DNA of 64,000 bases from Nocardiopsis flavescens (lineage in GTDB: Bacteria; Actinomycetota; Actinomycetes; Streptosporangiales; Streptosporangiaceae), in assembly GCF_900141985.1 (NCBI RefSeq), contig NZ_FQZK01000009.1, forward strand, positions 62,001 through 126,000, written 5' to 3'. The notes under the pieces are model-generated. The model saw only the letters and a program-made list of their open reading frames with translations. It was not told where the DNA came from and did not search any database. Below are positions 55,340 to 63,531 of the stretch, one piece after another. Within the stretch, counting starts at the first letter, position 1. The number at the start of each line of letters is the position of its first letter. The translations under genes and the position numbers were made by a program.

Positions 55340-56863
55340 TCACGGAGACGGTGCGGTGCCGTCGGCGGGGACCCCGCCGACGCCGCCTCCGGGGGAGTCC
55401 GCAGGGGCGCCGCGCCCCTCCCGCGGTCCGGACCCGTCCCCGGCGCCCGCGTCCCCGCCGTCGGGGTGCAGGTGGGCCATGAGCTCGCGGAAGCGCACCC
55501 AGGAGTCGTCCTCGACCCCGGTGCCCACCTGGTACCAGAAGGCCGGGGTCATCGGCGGGCCGAACGGGAGGGGGCGCACGGGTGCGCCGAGGGCGCGGCC
55601 GGTCCCGATGGCGGCCACCGCCTCCTGGCCCACCGCCATCCCCACCGGCAGCGGCAGCCCCGCCCAGTGGGGCGCGTAGGTGAGGTCCGCGCGTCCGCCG
55701 GACCGCCGCACCGTCATGGTCCGCAGCACGTCCCGCTCGGTGAGCTCCCCGACCAGGGGCGGCAGCGCCGACAGGTCCGGCTCCTCCCCCTCGGCGAAGC
55801 CGACGGCGAACGTGATGGCCTCGCGCACCCCGAAGGCGGTGCGGCTCACCCGCACCGTCCCGGCGAACGGCCGCACACCGTCCTCGCGCAGGCCCTCGGC
55901 CGGGCCGGAGAACGCCGCCCAGGTCTGCCCGGGGGCGCGGTTGCGGGCGGTCCGGGTGAACACGGCCCGCCTCCACTCCTGGGCGAAGGGCTCGGCGGTG
56001 CCCCACACCGCGGGCGGGGCCCCGCCCAGGCGCTCGGCGAGCAGCTCCACGGAGGCGCCCAGGACCAGGCCGTTGTCGGCGGGGTGTTCCACGTTGAGGT
56101 CCACGTGCAGCTGGTGGCCGCGGTCGGCGTCGTCGGCCCGGAACGCCTCCGGCGGCCCGCCGGCGCGGGCGTCCCCGTCCACGGTGAAGGCCTCGCGCCC
56201 GTCCCAGCGCAGCGGGACCCCCGAGAAGCCGTCGTAGTAGGAGCCCTCGGGGGTCTGGACCACCCAGCGGGCGGCGGCGGAGCGCAGGACCGAGTGCAGG
56301 GCGTGGGTGAGGCGCGAGGTCGAGGGCGTCACCACCTGGAGGCGCAGGCCGCGGCGGCCGTGGCGCGCCATGGCGTCCACGATCCAGGGGGACATCGGCA
56401 CCAGGGGGCGGTCCTGCACCACGACCGCCGCCCGCTCGGTGAGCGCGGTGACGGCGGGGTGGTCGGTGGTGCCCTCCAGGAAGGGGGCGCCGCGCACCAG
56501 CGCGGAGTCGGGCTCCCACACCTCGCCGCCCAGCCGCCCGGCGAGGTCGCGGACGAACCGGCCGACCACGCCGGCGGTGTCCGCGTCGGGAAGCTCCGCG
56601 CCGCGGGCCTCCACCCAGTACGGCTGGGCGGGCAGGTCGTCCGCGATGCCGTCGGACAGCAGGCGTTCGGCCTCGGACGACAGCGCCAGCCGCTGGGCGG
56701 CCTGGAGGGAGGCGACCACCCGGTCGTCGCCGTCGCGGAGTTCCACCACGGCGCCGTCGGCCACCAGCCTGACCCGCAGGTCGGGGCCGGCCGCGGCGAG
56801 CGCGGCGATGAGGGCGCGCCGGTCGGGGGCGTCGGCCAGCAGGGCGACCGCGTCGTGGCTCAA
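55340..56863 (-). CDS. Type VII secretion-associated DUF6177-like protein
   Basis: A 507-residue soluble protein with no membrane segment. The central pattern TERAAVVVQDRPLVPMSPWIVDAM, LRLQVVTPSTSRLTHALHSVL, ARWVVQTPEGSYYDGFSGVPLRW and WGTAEPFAQEWRRAVFTRTARNRAPGQTW matches DUF6177, which accompanies type VII loci in streptomycetes and relatives. The C-terminus is a Gly/Ala/Pro-rich tail after FRELMAHLHPDGG. It lies upstream of eccC, 121 bp away and same strand, and probably acts in substrate handling (inference). Function not established. Confidence 0.75.
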   Translation of the reverse strand: MSHDAVALLADAPDRRALIAALAAAGPDLRVRLVADGAVVELRDGDDRVVASLQAAQRLALSSEAERLLSDGIADDLPAQPYWVEARGAELPDADTAGVVGRFVRDLAGRLGGEVWEPDSALVRGAPFLEGTTDHPAVTALTERAAVVVQDRPLVPMSPWIVDAMARHGRRGLRLQVVTPSTSRLTHALHSVLRSAAARWVVQTPEGSYYDGFSGVPLRWDGREAFTVDGDARAGGPPEAFRADDADRGHQLHVDLNVEHPADNGLVLGASVELLAERLGGAPPAVWGTAEPFAQEWRRAVFTRTARNRAPGQTWAAFSGPAEGLREDGVRPFAGTVRVSRTAFGVREAITFAVGFAEGEEPDLSALPPLVGELTERDVLRTMTVRRSGGRADLTYAPHWAGLPLPVGMAVGQEAVAAIGTGRALGAPVRPLPFGPPMTPAFWYQVGTGVEDDSWVRFRELMAHLHPDGGDAGAGDGSGPREGRGAPADSPGGGVGGVPADGTAPSP

Positions 56864-57217
56864 GGGGTCTCCTCAACACTCGTGGGTACCGGACGGGCAG
56901 GGCGTACCGGGTGGGATACGCGCGGTGTCCGGAAGGTTCACGTTGCCGTGTCCCCGCGGCGGGCCGGCACGCGGGGGTGCGCACCCGCGGTGCGCGGCGC
57001 CCCGCGGGAACTCCGTTCCTTGAGGGACGCTCGTCACGGACCCCGGTGTCACCGCAGGTCACGAGAGGCCCGCAAAACCGTCGGGCGTAAACGGTTTCCT
57101 TTCGTGCGCGGCCGGTGAAACCATCAACGCCGAACGGACATCAGATATCAGTGTCCGCCTCCAGCGGCGGACGCGAACACGTACGAGAGGCCCTGTACCG
57201 CCGTCGGAGGAACCACC
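56864..57217. promoter_or_regulatory. Divergent type VII promoter region with palindrome at 57135-57157
   Basis: 354 bp without a gene between the divergent type VII blocks. CGGACA-N11-TGTCCG (57135-57157) is a perfect 6-bp inverted repeat whose spacer contains GATATC; it lies 60 bp before the rightward start and may be a regulatory site for the effector genes. The regulator is not known. Confidence 0.45.
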
Positions 57218-57496
57218 GTGAAGTTCGATCTGGTCGAACCCCTCGACTGGGAGGACCCGCCGCAGACCGTCCAGGACGGGGACGAGCAGCCGCTCCCCGC
57301 CGCCGGACCGGTCCGCGCCGCCGCCGACCACGCCCGCGACCGCTTCCGCACGGAGGCCGGGAACCTCCAGGCGGCCCTGGGCCACATGTGGCACGTGATC
57401 ACCTCGTCCCAGGCCGGGGAACCGGTCGTCCCGACCGCCGGCGCCGCGGCCCCGGCCAACTTCCGGCCGGGCGCCTTCTCGTCCCGCGACGCCTGA
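57218..57496 (+). CDS. Small type VII-associated protein (92 aa)
   Basis: GTG 57218 follows a strong GGAGGA site. The 92-residue product begins MKFDLVEPLDWEDPPQTV and has a helical centre (GPVRAAADHARDRFRTEAGNLQAALGHMWHVITSSQ), then a Pro/Ala-rich tail ending FSSRDA. Size and helix-loop character fit proteins encoded beside WXG100 substrates, but the WxG turn is missing, so I do not call it EsxA/B. First gene of the rightward run. Confidence 0.65.
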   Translation: MKFDLVEPLDWEDPPQTVQDGDEQPLPAAGPVRAAADHARDRFRTEAGNLQAALGHMWHVITSSQAGEPVVPTAGAAAPANFRPGAFSSRDA

Positions 57497-57604
57497 CCCG
57501 GGCGCCGACACCCCCGTCCGACCCCTCCGACCCGAATCCGGGACCGACAGGTCCGCACCACGCCGGCCGCCCGCCGACCGGCGCACACGCGAAAGGAACA
57601 GTCC

Positions 57605-57976
57605 GTGTCGCAGTGGAACATCCAGCCCGCGGCCGTGGGCGGTGTGCTCCAGTCCGTCGCCGGCCACCTGGGAGAAGAGGGCAGCGGCGAGGGCCTGGTC
57701 GGCGTCATGGAGAGCGTCGAGGAACACCTGATGGACTGCGGTGAGTACGCCAAGAGCGGCATCATCGGGATGGCGCTGGGCGAGTTCGCCGGGCACTACT
57801 TCGGGATCATGGGCGACATCGCGGGCCTGACCATGGCCGCCGTCACCGGCGCCAGCGAGGCCACCACCCACTACATGAACGGCAACCTGGAGATGGCGGA
57901 GGAGTCGCAGGCCAACGCCGGCGTCATCCCCGAACCCGAGCCGCCGCCCGTGTACGGCCCCAACCAGCCCGTCTGA
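57605..57976 (+). CDS. Putative type VII substrate, DUF6507-like (123 aa)
   Basis: A 123-residue protein starting at GTG 57605 after AAAGGAA: SQWNIQPAAVGGVLQSVAGHLGEE, then helices with glycine-rich hydrophobic stretches (GIIGMALGEFAGHYFGIMGDIAGLTMAAVTGASEATTHYMNGNLEMAEE) and a Pro-rich end. It resembles DUF6507, small proteins encoded next to large WXG-type effectors and thought to be co-secreted partners. Trp3 sits at the N-terminus rather than in a WxG turn. It directly precedes the 850-residue effector, probably as chaperone or co-substrate (inference). Confidence 0.6.
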   Translation: MSQWNIQPAAVGGVLQSVAGHLGEEGSGEGLVGVMESVEEHLMDCGEYAKSGIIGMALGEFAGHYFGIMGDIAGLTMAAVTGASEATTHYMNGNLEMAEESQANAGVIPEPEPPPVYGPNQPV

Positions 57977-58161
57977 CACCTCCTTTCGCAGCCCGGTGCC
58001 AGCCCCCACCGGCCACCCGGACCCGCACCGTCCGCCCGGCGCCCCCGCCGGGCAGCCCCCGGACACGTCGCGGATCCGTGCCCGCAGACACGAACCCCGG
58101 GAAGAACCGCGGCCCCGTACCGCCAGCGGACTTCCCCCGGCACAGGTAACGGTGGTCCCCC

Positions 58162-60714
58162 TTGTCCGACCTCATCGACCCGAGCGGCTTCCCCGTTCCC
58201 GAGACGCTCACCTACTCCCTCGACCTGGTCGCCGCGAAGCTGAAGACCGACGGCACCGACCTCACCGACACCACCGCCGACATCACCGGCGCGTGGGGCG
58301 GGCTGGAGGGCATCTACTCCGCGCCCGAGGACCAGGACCTCTTCACCGTCCTCAGCCCGCTCACGGGTGACGCCGAAGAGGTCTCCACCGCGCTGTCCAC
58401 CACCTCCGACGCCCTCAGCGCCTTCGCGGAGACGGTCCGCGACATCAAGGCGCGCTGGGCCACCCTCAAGACCGAGTCGTACGCGTTCCTCAACAAGATC
58501 GAGGGCGACGACGACTGGCGCGACGGCGGCGGCTTCCTGTTCTGGAAGTCCGAGAGCCCCGAGGTCGCCGAGCACAACGCGTTGCTCGACCGGGCCGCGG
58601 GGCTGCTGCACGAGTACGAGGAGGCCGAGCGGACCTGTGCCAACGCCATCACCGTGCAGTTCGGCGGCACCACGTTCATCGCCCAGAGGGCCGACGGGTC
58701 GGTCACGGCAGGCTCCGGCGAGTACGTGTACGGGTTCGACGCGCCCCTGGAGGGCGTCCCCATGGAATGGGGGGCGCCGCAGACCACCGACCACGCCTGG
58801 TACAACGACTTCGGCGACGCCGTCGGCGACTTCTTCGTGGGCATCGCCGAGGACGTCGGCGGCATGGTCGGCGCGCACGGGCCGAACGGGTGGTTCTCCG
58901 GGGACTGGGGCGACAACCTCTGGGACTACTGGGGCGGCACCGTCGAGGGCCTGGCCGGACTGGTGGGAGTAGGCAAGGACGAGAACGGCGAGTGGGGCTG
59001 GTCCCTGGACACCGCGGGCAACGCCTGGAAGGAGGCGGCCCACGCGGTCGTGCCGTGGGAGGAGTGGGGAGACCGGCCCTGGTACACCATCGGCACCGCG
59101 CTGCTGAACGTCGGCGCCGTGGTGGGCGGCGCGCTGCTCACCGCCACCGGAGTTGGCGCGGTCGTGGGCGTGCCGCTGATGGCCTGGCGCGGTGCCAAGA
59201 TCCTCAACTCCGTCGGCGGCAGCCGCACCCCGGACGTGCCCGACCTCGCGGACTTCCCCGGCGGCATCGACCCCTCTCTGCTGTCGCGGATCCCCCGGTT
59301 CGGCGACGGGTCCTTCCGGCCGCTGGACCTGAGCGACATCGACGGCCTCGACATCGACAGCGCCGACCTCGGCCGGATGAACGCGGCCCTGGAGCGGCTC
59401 AACAACGCCGACAACGGCTCGGGGCTCCCCGACGGGAGCGACGGCCGGCGCACCACGGACACCGGCTCCGACGGAGAGAACGGCTCCGTGCCGCGCGGTG
59501 CCGCCAACACGAACCCGGAACCGGAGGCGGAGAACACCGGAAACCGCCGCAACGGCGACTCCGACTCCGATGAGACGGTCGACCCGACCGCCGACCAGCT
59601 CGATGCCGGCCAGGAGTTCCTGGACGGTGTCGATCCCGAGTCCCGCCGCCGGCTGGAGGAGGGGCTGAACGGCGAACAGGACCGCTGGGTGGCCTCGCAG
59701 GAGGTGCCCGACGACGCTTCCTCGCTCAACGACACCCCGGTGCAGCGGTACGAGAACGAGCCCTCCCGCGTGGAGGCCGACGCCGAGCAGCGGGTCGAGG
59801 TCGACAGCGCGGGCAACGAGATCAACGCCCGCAACGACGGCACCGTCAACAACAGTGTGGGCGACGGCGGCACCCCGCAGGACACACCGCGCGGCGGTAC
59901 ATCCGGTACGCACATCGACTCCGATACGGGGCGTGGTGCAAGCGCCGGCGGTGGCGGCGGTGGCGGAGGCGGGAACGGTGGTGGAGGCGGCGGTCTGCCG
60001 GACGGGCCCGACGACCGCGGCTCCATCGCCCGGACGGACACGAACCGGCCGGAGTACCTGCCGCACCGGAGCGACAAGATGGACCCCGACCTGCAACCGC
60101 AGGTCCTGGAGGCCATCAAGGACGTCCCCGGCGTGCGTCAGCTGAGCCTGAACAACGCCGAACTCGAACGGATCCTCGGCAACCTCACCCGGCGCCCCGG
60201 CGGACAGCAGATCGCCGACATGATCCTTGACGGACGTGTCACCAAGATCGATGGCTTCAGTGATATCGTCTCCAGCCTCAAGAACAGCCGTGACATCGAG
60301 TCCAAGAACCAGGAGATCCGCCTGGCCTTGGACATCCACGAGTCCGGTGTTCCCCTGGACCGGATCGAGTTCCGGGGCAAGGACCTGAAGACGGGCGAAG
60401 ACCTGGATGTGGCCGTGCTGGATGAGAACGGGAACGTCCTGCGGGGATACCAGGCCTACCTGCCCGAGCCCGAGAGCACCAATCCGCTCCGGTCGGCGAT
60501 GAGGAAGTTCAACAAGCAGCTTCCGTTCGGTACCGACACGCAGCACCGTGTGGGCGTGGTGGAACTGCGGATGAACAGGTCTGACGTCTCCCCGGAGGAC
60601 CTTCTCTCGGTGGAGAGGTACACCGAGGAACGGGGCGTCAACATCCAGTTGCATTTCCAGGACCAGACCGTTCTCTACCCGAACGGCACGCGGATTTACC
60701 AGGAGGGTATGTGA
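58162..60714 (+). CDS. Type VII-secreted polymorphic toxin-like effector (850 aa)
   Basis: An 850-residue modular protein. Residues 1-170 are a helical WXG/LXG-like export domain (ADITGAWGGLEGIYSAPEDQDLF, ALSTTSDALSAFAETVRDIKARW). Residues 307-345 are hydrophobic (TIGTALLNVGAVVGGALLTATGVGAVVGV) and may insert in a target membrane. A disordered Asp/Asn/Ser/Gly-rich region leads to a Gly run at 595-612. The C-terminal tip (about 640-850) is less G/C-rich and has DRIEFRGKDLKTGEDLDVAVLDENGNVLRGYQAYL and HRVGVVELRMNRSD: it recalls a PD-(D/E)xK fold, but the usual ExK is not seen. TTG 58162 start after GGTGG. Toxin activity is inferred from architecture and the downstream gene. Confidence 0.8.
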   Translation: MSDLIDPSGFPVPETLTYSLDLVAAKLKTDGTDLTDTTADITGAWGGLEGIYSAPEDQDLFTVLSPLTGDAEEVSTALSTTSDALSAFAETVRDIKARWATLKTESYAFLNKIEGDDDWRDGGGFLFWKSESPEVAEHNALLDRAAGLLHEYEEAERTCANAITVQFGGTTFIAQRADGSVTAGSGEYVYGFDAPLEGVPMEWGAPQTTDHAWYNDFGDAVGDFFVGIAEDVGGMVGAHGPNGWFSGDWGDNLWDYWGGTVEGLAGLVGVGKDENGEWGWSLDTAGNAWKEAAHAVVPWEEWGDRPWYTIGTALLNVGAVVGGALLTATGVGAVVGVPLMAWRGAKILNSVGGSRTPDVPDLADFPGGIDPSLLSRIPRFGDGSFRPLDLSDIDGLDIDSADLGRMNAALERLNNADNGSGLPDGSDGRRTTDTGSDGENGSVPRGAANTNPEPEAENTGNRRNGDSDSDETVDPTADQLDAGQEFLDGVDPESRRRLEEGLNGEQDRWVASQEVPDDASSLNDTPVQRYENEPSRVEADAEQRVEVDSAGNEINARNDGTVNNSVGDGGTPQDTPRGGTSGTHIDSDTGRGASAGGGGGGGGGNGGGGGGLPDGPDDRGSIARTDTNRPEYLPHRSDKMDPDLQPQVLEAIKDVPGVRQLSLNNAELERILGNLTRRPGGQQIADMILDGRVTKIDGFSDIVSSLKNSRDIESKNQEIRLALDIHESGVPLDRIEFRGKDLKTGEDLDVAVLDENGNVLRGYQAYLPEPESTNPLRSAMRKFNKQLPFGTDTQHRVGVVELRMNRSDVSPEDLLSVERYTEERGVNIQLHFQDQTVLYPNGTRIYQEGM

Positions 60715-61367
60715 TGGGCGACCTGCAGAGGGCCCCCGAGAGCGTCGGCGCGTGGCTGTGGTTCGTCGTACCGGACGGAGCACCGGACACCGCCGCGGTC
60801 CTGGCCCCGCTGGCGGAGGCCGCCGCCGTGCTCCGGGAACACGGGCTGCTCCACCTGGAATCGGTCGACGCCGTCTGGGAGCACCCCCGCGGCGGTCGCA
60901 TCGACGACCTTCGCACCGTGCCCGTGCCGGGTGGGGCGATCACCGAATCGCTCGTGCGAGACATCGAGGAGACACGTCCTTCGGAGTCCTCTGAGGCACG
61001 GCTGAAGCTGGTGCGAACCCATGGGTCCGGGACCTGGGTCGACGGCTCCGGGACCGCCCGCACGGAGGACGACCTGGTCGTGCTGGAGTCAATGCCGGTC
61101 CTCGATGAGATCTCGCTGGAGGCGGCGGTCCACCATGACGTCTGGGCCCGCTACGCCTTCTCCGGAATCCCGCACCCGCAGGTGTACGACGCGAACGCGC
61201 CGCGCCTTGCCGCGGCCCTGCAAGGCATCGAAGCCGCCGTGGGCACGAAAACCGAGCCCGGGGACTCCACTGGCTTCGGTCGGGTGCAGGGCTACGGCAT
61301 CCAGGACCCCGAGCCGGACGACATCGAGGACGGCCGCGCACCGGATCTCACCTACTTGCTCTCCTGA
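60714..61367 (+). CDS. Candidate immunity protein, truncated by in-frame TGA (see 61362-61440)
   Basis: ATG 60714 lies in the TGATG overlap with the effector stop and follows AGGAGGG. The 217-residue product is acidic and soluble (SVGAWLWFVVPDGAPDTAAVLAPLAEAAAVLREHG, DEISLEAAVHHDVWARYAFSGIPHPQVYDANAPRLAAALQGIEAA), as expected of an immunity partner, though no family is recognised. The frame ends at TCC-TGA (61362-61367), while coding character continues in the +1 frame for another 24 codons to 61440. With the shift the protein would have 242 residues. Confidence 0.65.
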   Translation: MGDLQRAPESVGAWLWFVVPDGAPDTAAVLAPLAEAAAVLREHGLLHLESVDAVWEHPRGGRIDDLRTVPVPGGAITESLVRDIEETRPSESSEARLKLVRTHGSGTWVDGSGTARTEDDLVVLESMPVLDEISLEAAVHHDVWARYAFSGIPHPQVYDANAPRLAAALQGIEAAVGTKTEPGDSTGFGRVQGYGIQDPEPDDIEDGRAPDLTYLLS

Positions 61368-61440
61368 AGAGGGCATCGACTCCGAGTACCTGTCCGAGCA
61401 CATCGTCGAGGCCACCTGGTACGGAGAGTTCCCCGTGTGA
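61362..61440 (+). other. TCC-TGA site and continued +1 frame (possible +1 frameshift)
   Basis: Skipping the T of TGA 61365-61367 gives GAA-GAG-GGC-ATC-GAC and 19 further well-coded codons ending WYGEFPV-stop, whose TGA overlaps the next gene's GTG at 61437 (GTGA) exactly as other gene pairs here do. UCC-UGA is the shift codon pair of antizyme mRNAs; bacterial RF2 uses CUU-UGA. A simple frameshift mutation or sequencing error would look the same. Confidence 0.55.
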
Positions 61441-62591
61441 GTCCCGGCCCCGTCGACGGGGCGCCCGCACCCGCCGACGGGTCGAACACCGACTCCGGCT
61501 GGACCGGTGAAAGGCCCAAGAACGGTTACGGGCTGAGTAACGAGCAGCGGGTCCGGCTCGCCGATCCCTACCTGCGCGACCTGGACATGTGTTCCGGCAG
61601 GAACTTCGTCCAGGACTTCATGGACCGTGTCAACAACCACCCCGAGCTGCTCGATACCTTTTACAAGGAGGGGAACGGGTCCAAGTGGAGCGCCGACGAT
61701 GTGATCGGCGAATACGGGATCCCCAAGATCGAGCAGTTGAGTGACGGGACGTGGAGGGCTAAGAGTGACCTTCCCACTCCGCCCAAGCCCGACTATCTGC
61801 TTCCTGATAAGCAGGAACTGTTCCCGAGGCGTGACGGGAATGCCGATAATGCGAAGCTCGACCTCATGGCCGGTGTCCGCAGGGATGAAATAGATTCCTC
61901 CACTCGGATCCGCGAAGCAATGCAGACGAAGAAGGACGAGAACGGCTGGGACGACGACCATCCCGAGATCGTCAAGCTCGACGAGGAGAGGAACCAGGTC
62001 CTGGGCCGGATCAGCCGGGCGGGCGAGTACTACGGGGAAGAGGTCGCCAGGTCATACGTGCCGGAGATCTTCGACGGTTCCAGGAAGGTCCAAGTTCGGA
62101 GTCTCGATGCCGACGGCAACGTCACTCTGCAGGAGATGACCCTTCCGGAAATCAAGGGAGGGGACCTCCTGGACAAGGTCGAGACCGCTCCCAACAGCGG
62201 GAACTACCAGTTCGACCTGGTTCACGCCACCACGGACGGCGGCTTCGTCGTCACCGAGGCCAAGGCCGATGTCCAGACCGAGCTCGGAAATCGCAAGGTC
62301 GGTGTGGGGGACAGCGAGAGGAGGGTGTCCCAGGGGACGGAGGATTACCTCCGCGCGACCTTGACCGATATGATCAGGCGCGGAAATGCGGACACGAGGG
62401 CAAGCGACATACCCCTTGGCTCCGGCTACGTCAACGAGCTTGATCTGGCCCAGGAAATGCTCGCAGCCCTGGCAGAGGACCCGAGCAAGCTCCACTACGC
62501 TGAGATCAAGGGCGTCTCTACAGCCACGGGTGCACACGGGGGCGTCAGTTTCGGCCTGTATGACCTTTCGCCGAAGCTCCCAAGGAATTAG
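61437..62591 (+). CDS. Orphan effector tip with PD-(D/E)xK-type nuclease motif
   Basis: A 384-residue protein without an export domain or signal peptide. The start (GTG 61437) is followed by a linker-like segment (SPGPVDGAPAPADGSNTDSG), a charged helical middle, and a C-terminal block GNYQFDLVHATTDGGFVVTEAKADVQTELG with RRVSQGTEDYLRATLTDM. FDL...VTEAK matches the D...ExK active site of restriction-endonuclease-fold toxins, and the QGT-Y motif is common after it. It looks like a displaced toxin C-terminus stored behind a complete effector and ready for recombination, paired with the downstream Imm49-like gene. Lower GC and more ATA/AGG/TTT-type codons than neighbours suggest recent acquisition. 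Confidence 0.72.
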   Translation: MSPGPVDGAPAPADGSNTDSGWTGERPKNGYGLSNEQRVRLADPYLRDLDMCSGRNFVQDFMDRVNNHPELLDTFYKEGNGSKWSADDVIGEYGIPKIEQLSDGTWRAKSDLPTPPKPDYLLPDKQELFPRRDGNADNAKLDLMAGVRRDEIDSSTRIREAMQTKKDENGWDDDHPEIVKLDEERNQVLGRISRAGEYYGEEVARSYVPEIFDGSRKVQVRSLDADGNVTLQEMTLPEIKGGDLLDKVETAPNSGNYQFDLVHATTDGGFVVTEAKADVQTELGNRKVGVGDSERRVSQGTEDYLRATLTDMIRRGNADTRASDIPLGSGYVNELDLAQEMLAALAEDPSKLHYAEIKGVSTATGAHGGVSFGLYDLSPKLPRN

Positions 62592-62607
62592 AAAGAAGGT
62601 TTTCTCG

Positions 62608-63498
62608 ATGATTTCCGACATTCCCAGGCACGATGTGGGCATGCCGCATTATCGCCAAAGGATGCAGCAGTTCCCGGATAAAATCGAGAAGCAGGTGTCG
62701 TGGATCGTCGGCAAACCCTCGATGGCGGGTATGGCCTTGGACAACATCGCTTTGGAGGCCCAGGTCTGTCTGGCGGTGGACCCGCGGGCCGCGGAGCTGT
62801 TGACCTGGGAGGCGTGGACCACGTGGATGCAGGTGGCCGAGGCGCCGTTCGCGATGTGCGTGCTGGAGCCGGGGCAGACCACCGAGCGGATGATCAACCA
62901 GAAGGTCCGCACCCTGCACCACCTTCCGCCGGGGCCGGAGTGCGACGCGGGTACCTGGCTGACGGCGTTCTTCCTGGCGGTGACCTGCCGCGACGAGAAG
63001 CGGGTCGCCTCCCTGTGCGGGATCACCCCCGAGTTCCTGCGGGAGGCGAGCGAGGCCAGGGGCGGGGCGTTCGACGACTACGTCTACCCGTGGATCGCCG
63101 CGATCCAGGACTTCATCCTCAACCGTCCCTCGCTGGGGGACAACCTCTACCGGGCGATGGAGCTGTCCAAGCCCGAGAACACCACGATCAGCACTCCTGA
63201 GAACCTGGACCGGCTCGTCTTCCCGGTGATGAACGCCTTCTACCGGCTCGTCGAGCAGGACACCGCCGAGTTCGACGGGGCCATGGAACAGGGCGTCCGA
63301 CTGTTCCGGGAGCACTACACAGAGAACGACGAACGCGCTAAGGACACCGAGGGCGCGGTGCCGCTGCGGCTCCTCGGGGTGGCGTGCATGGCCTACGACC
63401 TGGCCCGGGTCGTTCCGGATTTCCACCCCGACCTGGACTCCCCCTACTTCCCCGTCCACATCCTGGAGCGCACCCGACACGACGACATCCCCCTCTGA
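62608..63498 (+). CDS. Imm49-like immunity protein
   Basis: A 296-residue helical protein: RHDVG near the start, VGKPSMAGMALDNIALEAQVCLAVDPRAAELLTWEAWTTWMQV, TWLTAFFLAVTCRDEKRVASLCGI, a central WIAAIQDFIL helix, and VPLRLLGVACMAYDLARVVPDFHPDLDSPYFPVHIL at the end. The pattern and length fit the Imm49 family found downstream of type VII and other polymorphic toxins. ATG 62608 follows AGAAGG. It lies 17 bp after the orphan nuclease tip and is its likely antidote. GC content returns to the normal high level here. Confidence 0.7.
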   Translation: MISDIPRHDVGMPHYRQRMQQFPDKIEKQVSWIVGKPSMAGMALDNIALEAQVCLAVDPRAAELLTWEAWTTWMQVAEAPFAMCVLEPGQTTERMINQKVRTLHHLPPGPECDAGTWLTAFFLAVTCRDEKRVASLCGITPEFLREASEARGGAFDDYVYPWIAAIQDFILNRPSLGDNLYRAMELSKPENTTISTPENLDRLVFPVMNAFYRLVEQDTAEFDGAMEQGVRLFREHYTENDERAKDTEGAVPLRLLGVACMAYDLARVVPDFHPDLDSPYFPVHILERTRHDDIPL

Positions 63499-63531
63499 AA
63501 TCGATGCCCCCGAGGAAGCGGGGCGAGAGCG

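Noticed and set aside
57218..57976. The two small proteins as an EsxA/EsxB pair
   Set aside because: Neither has a central WxG turn nor the YxxxD/E export tail in the usual place.
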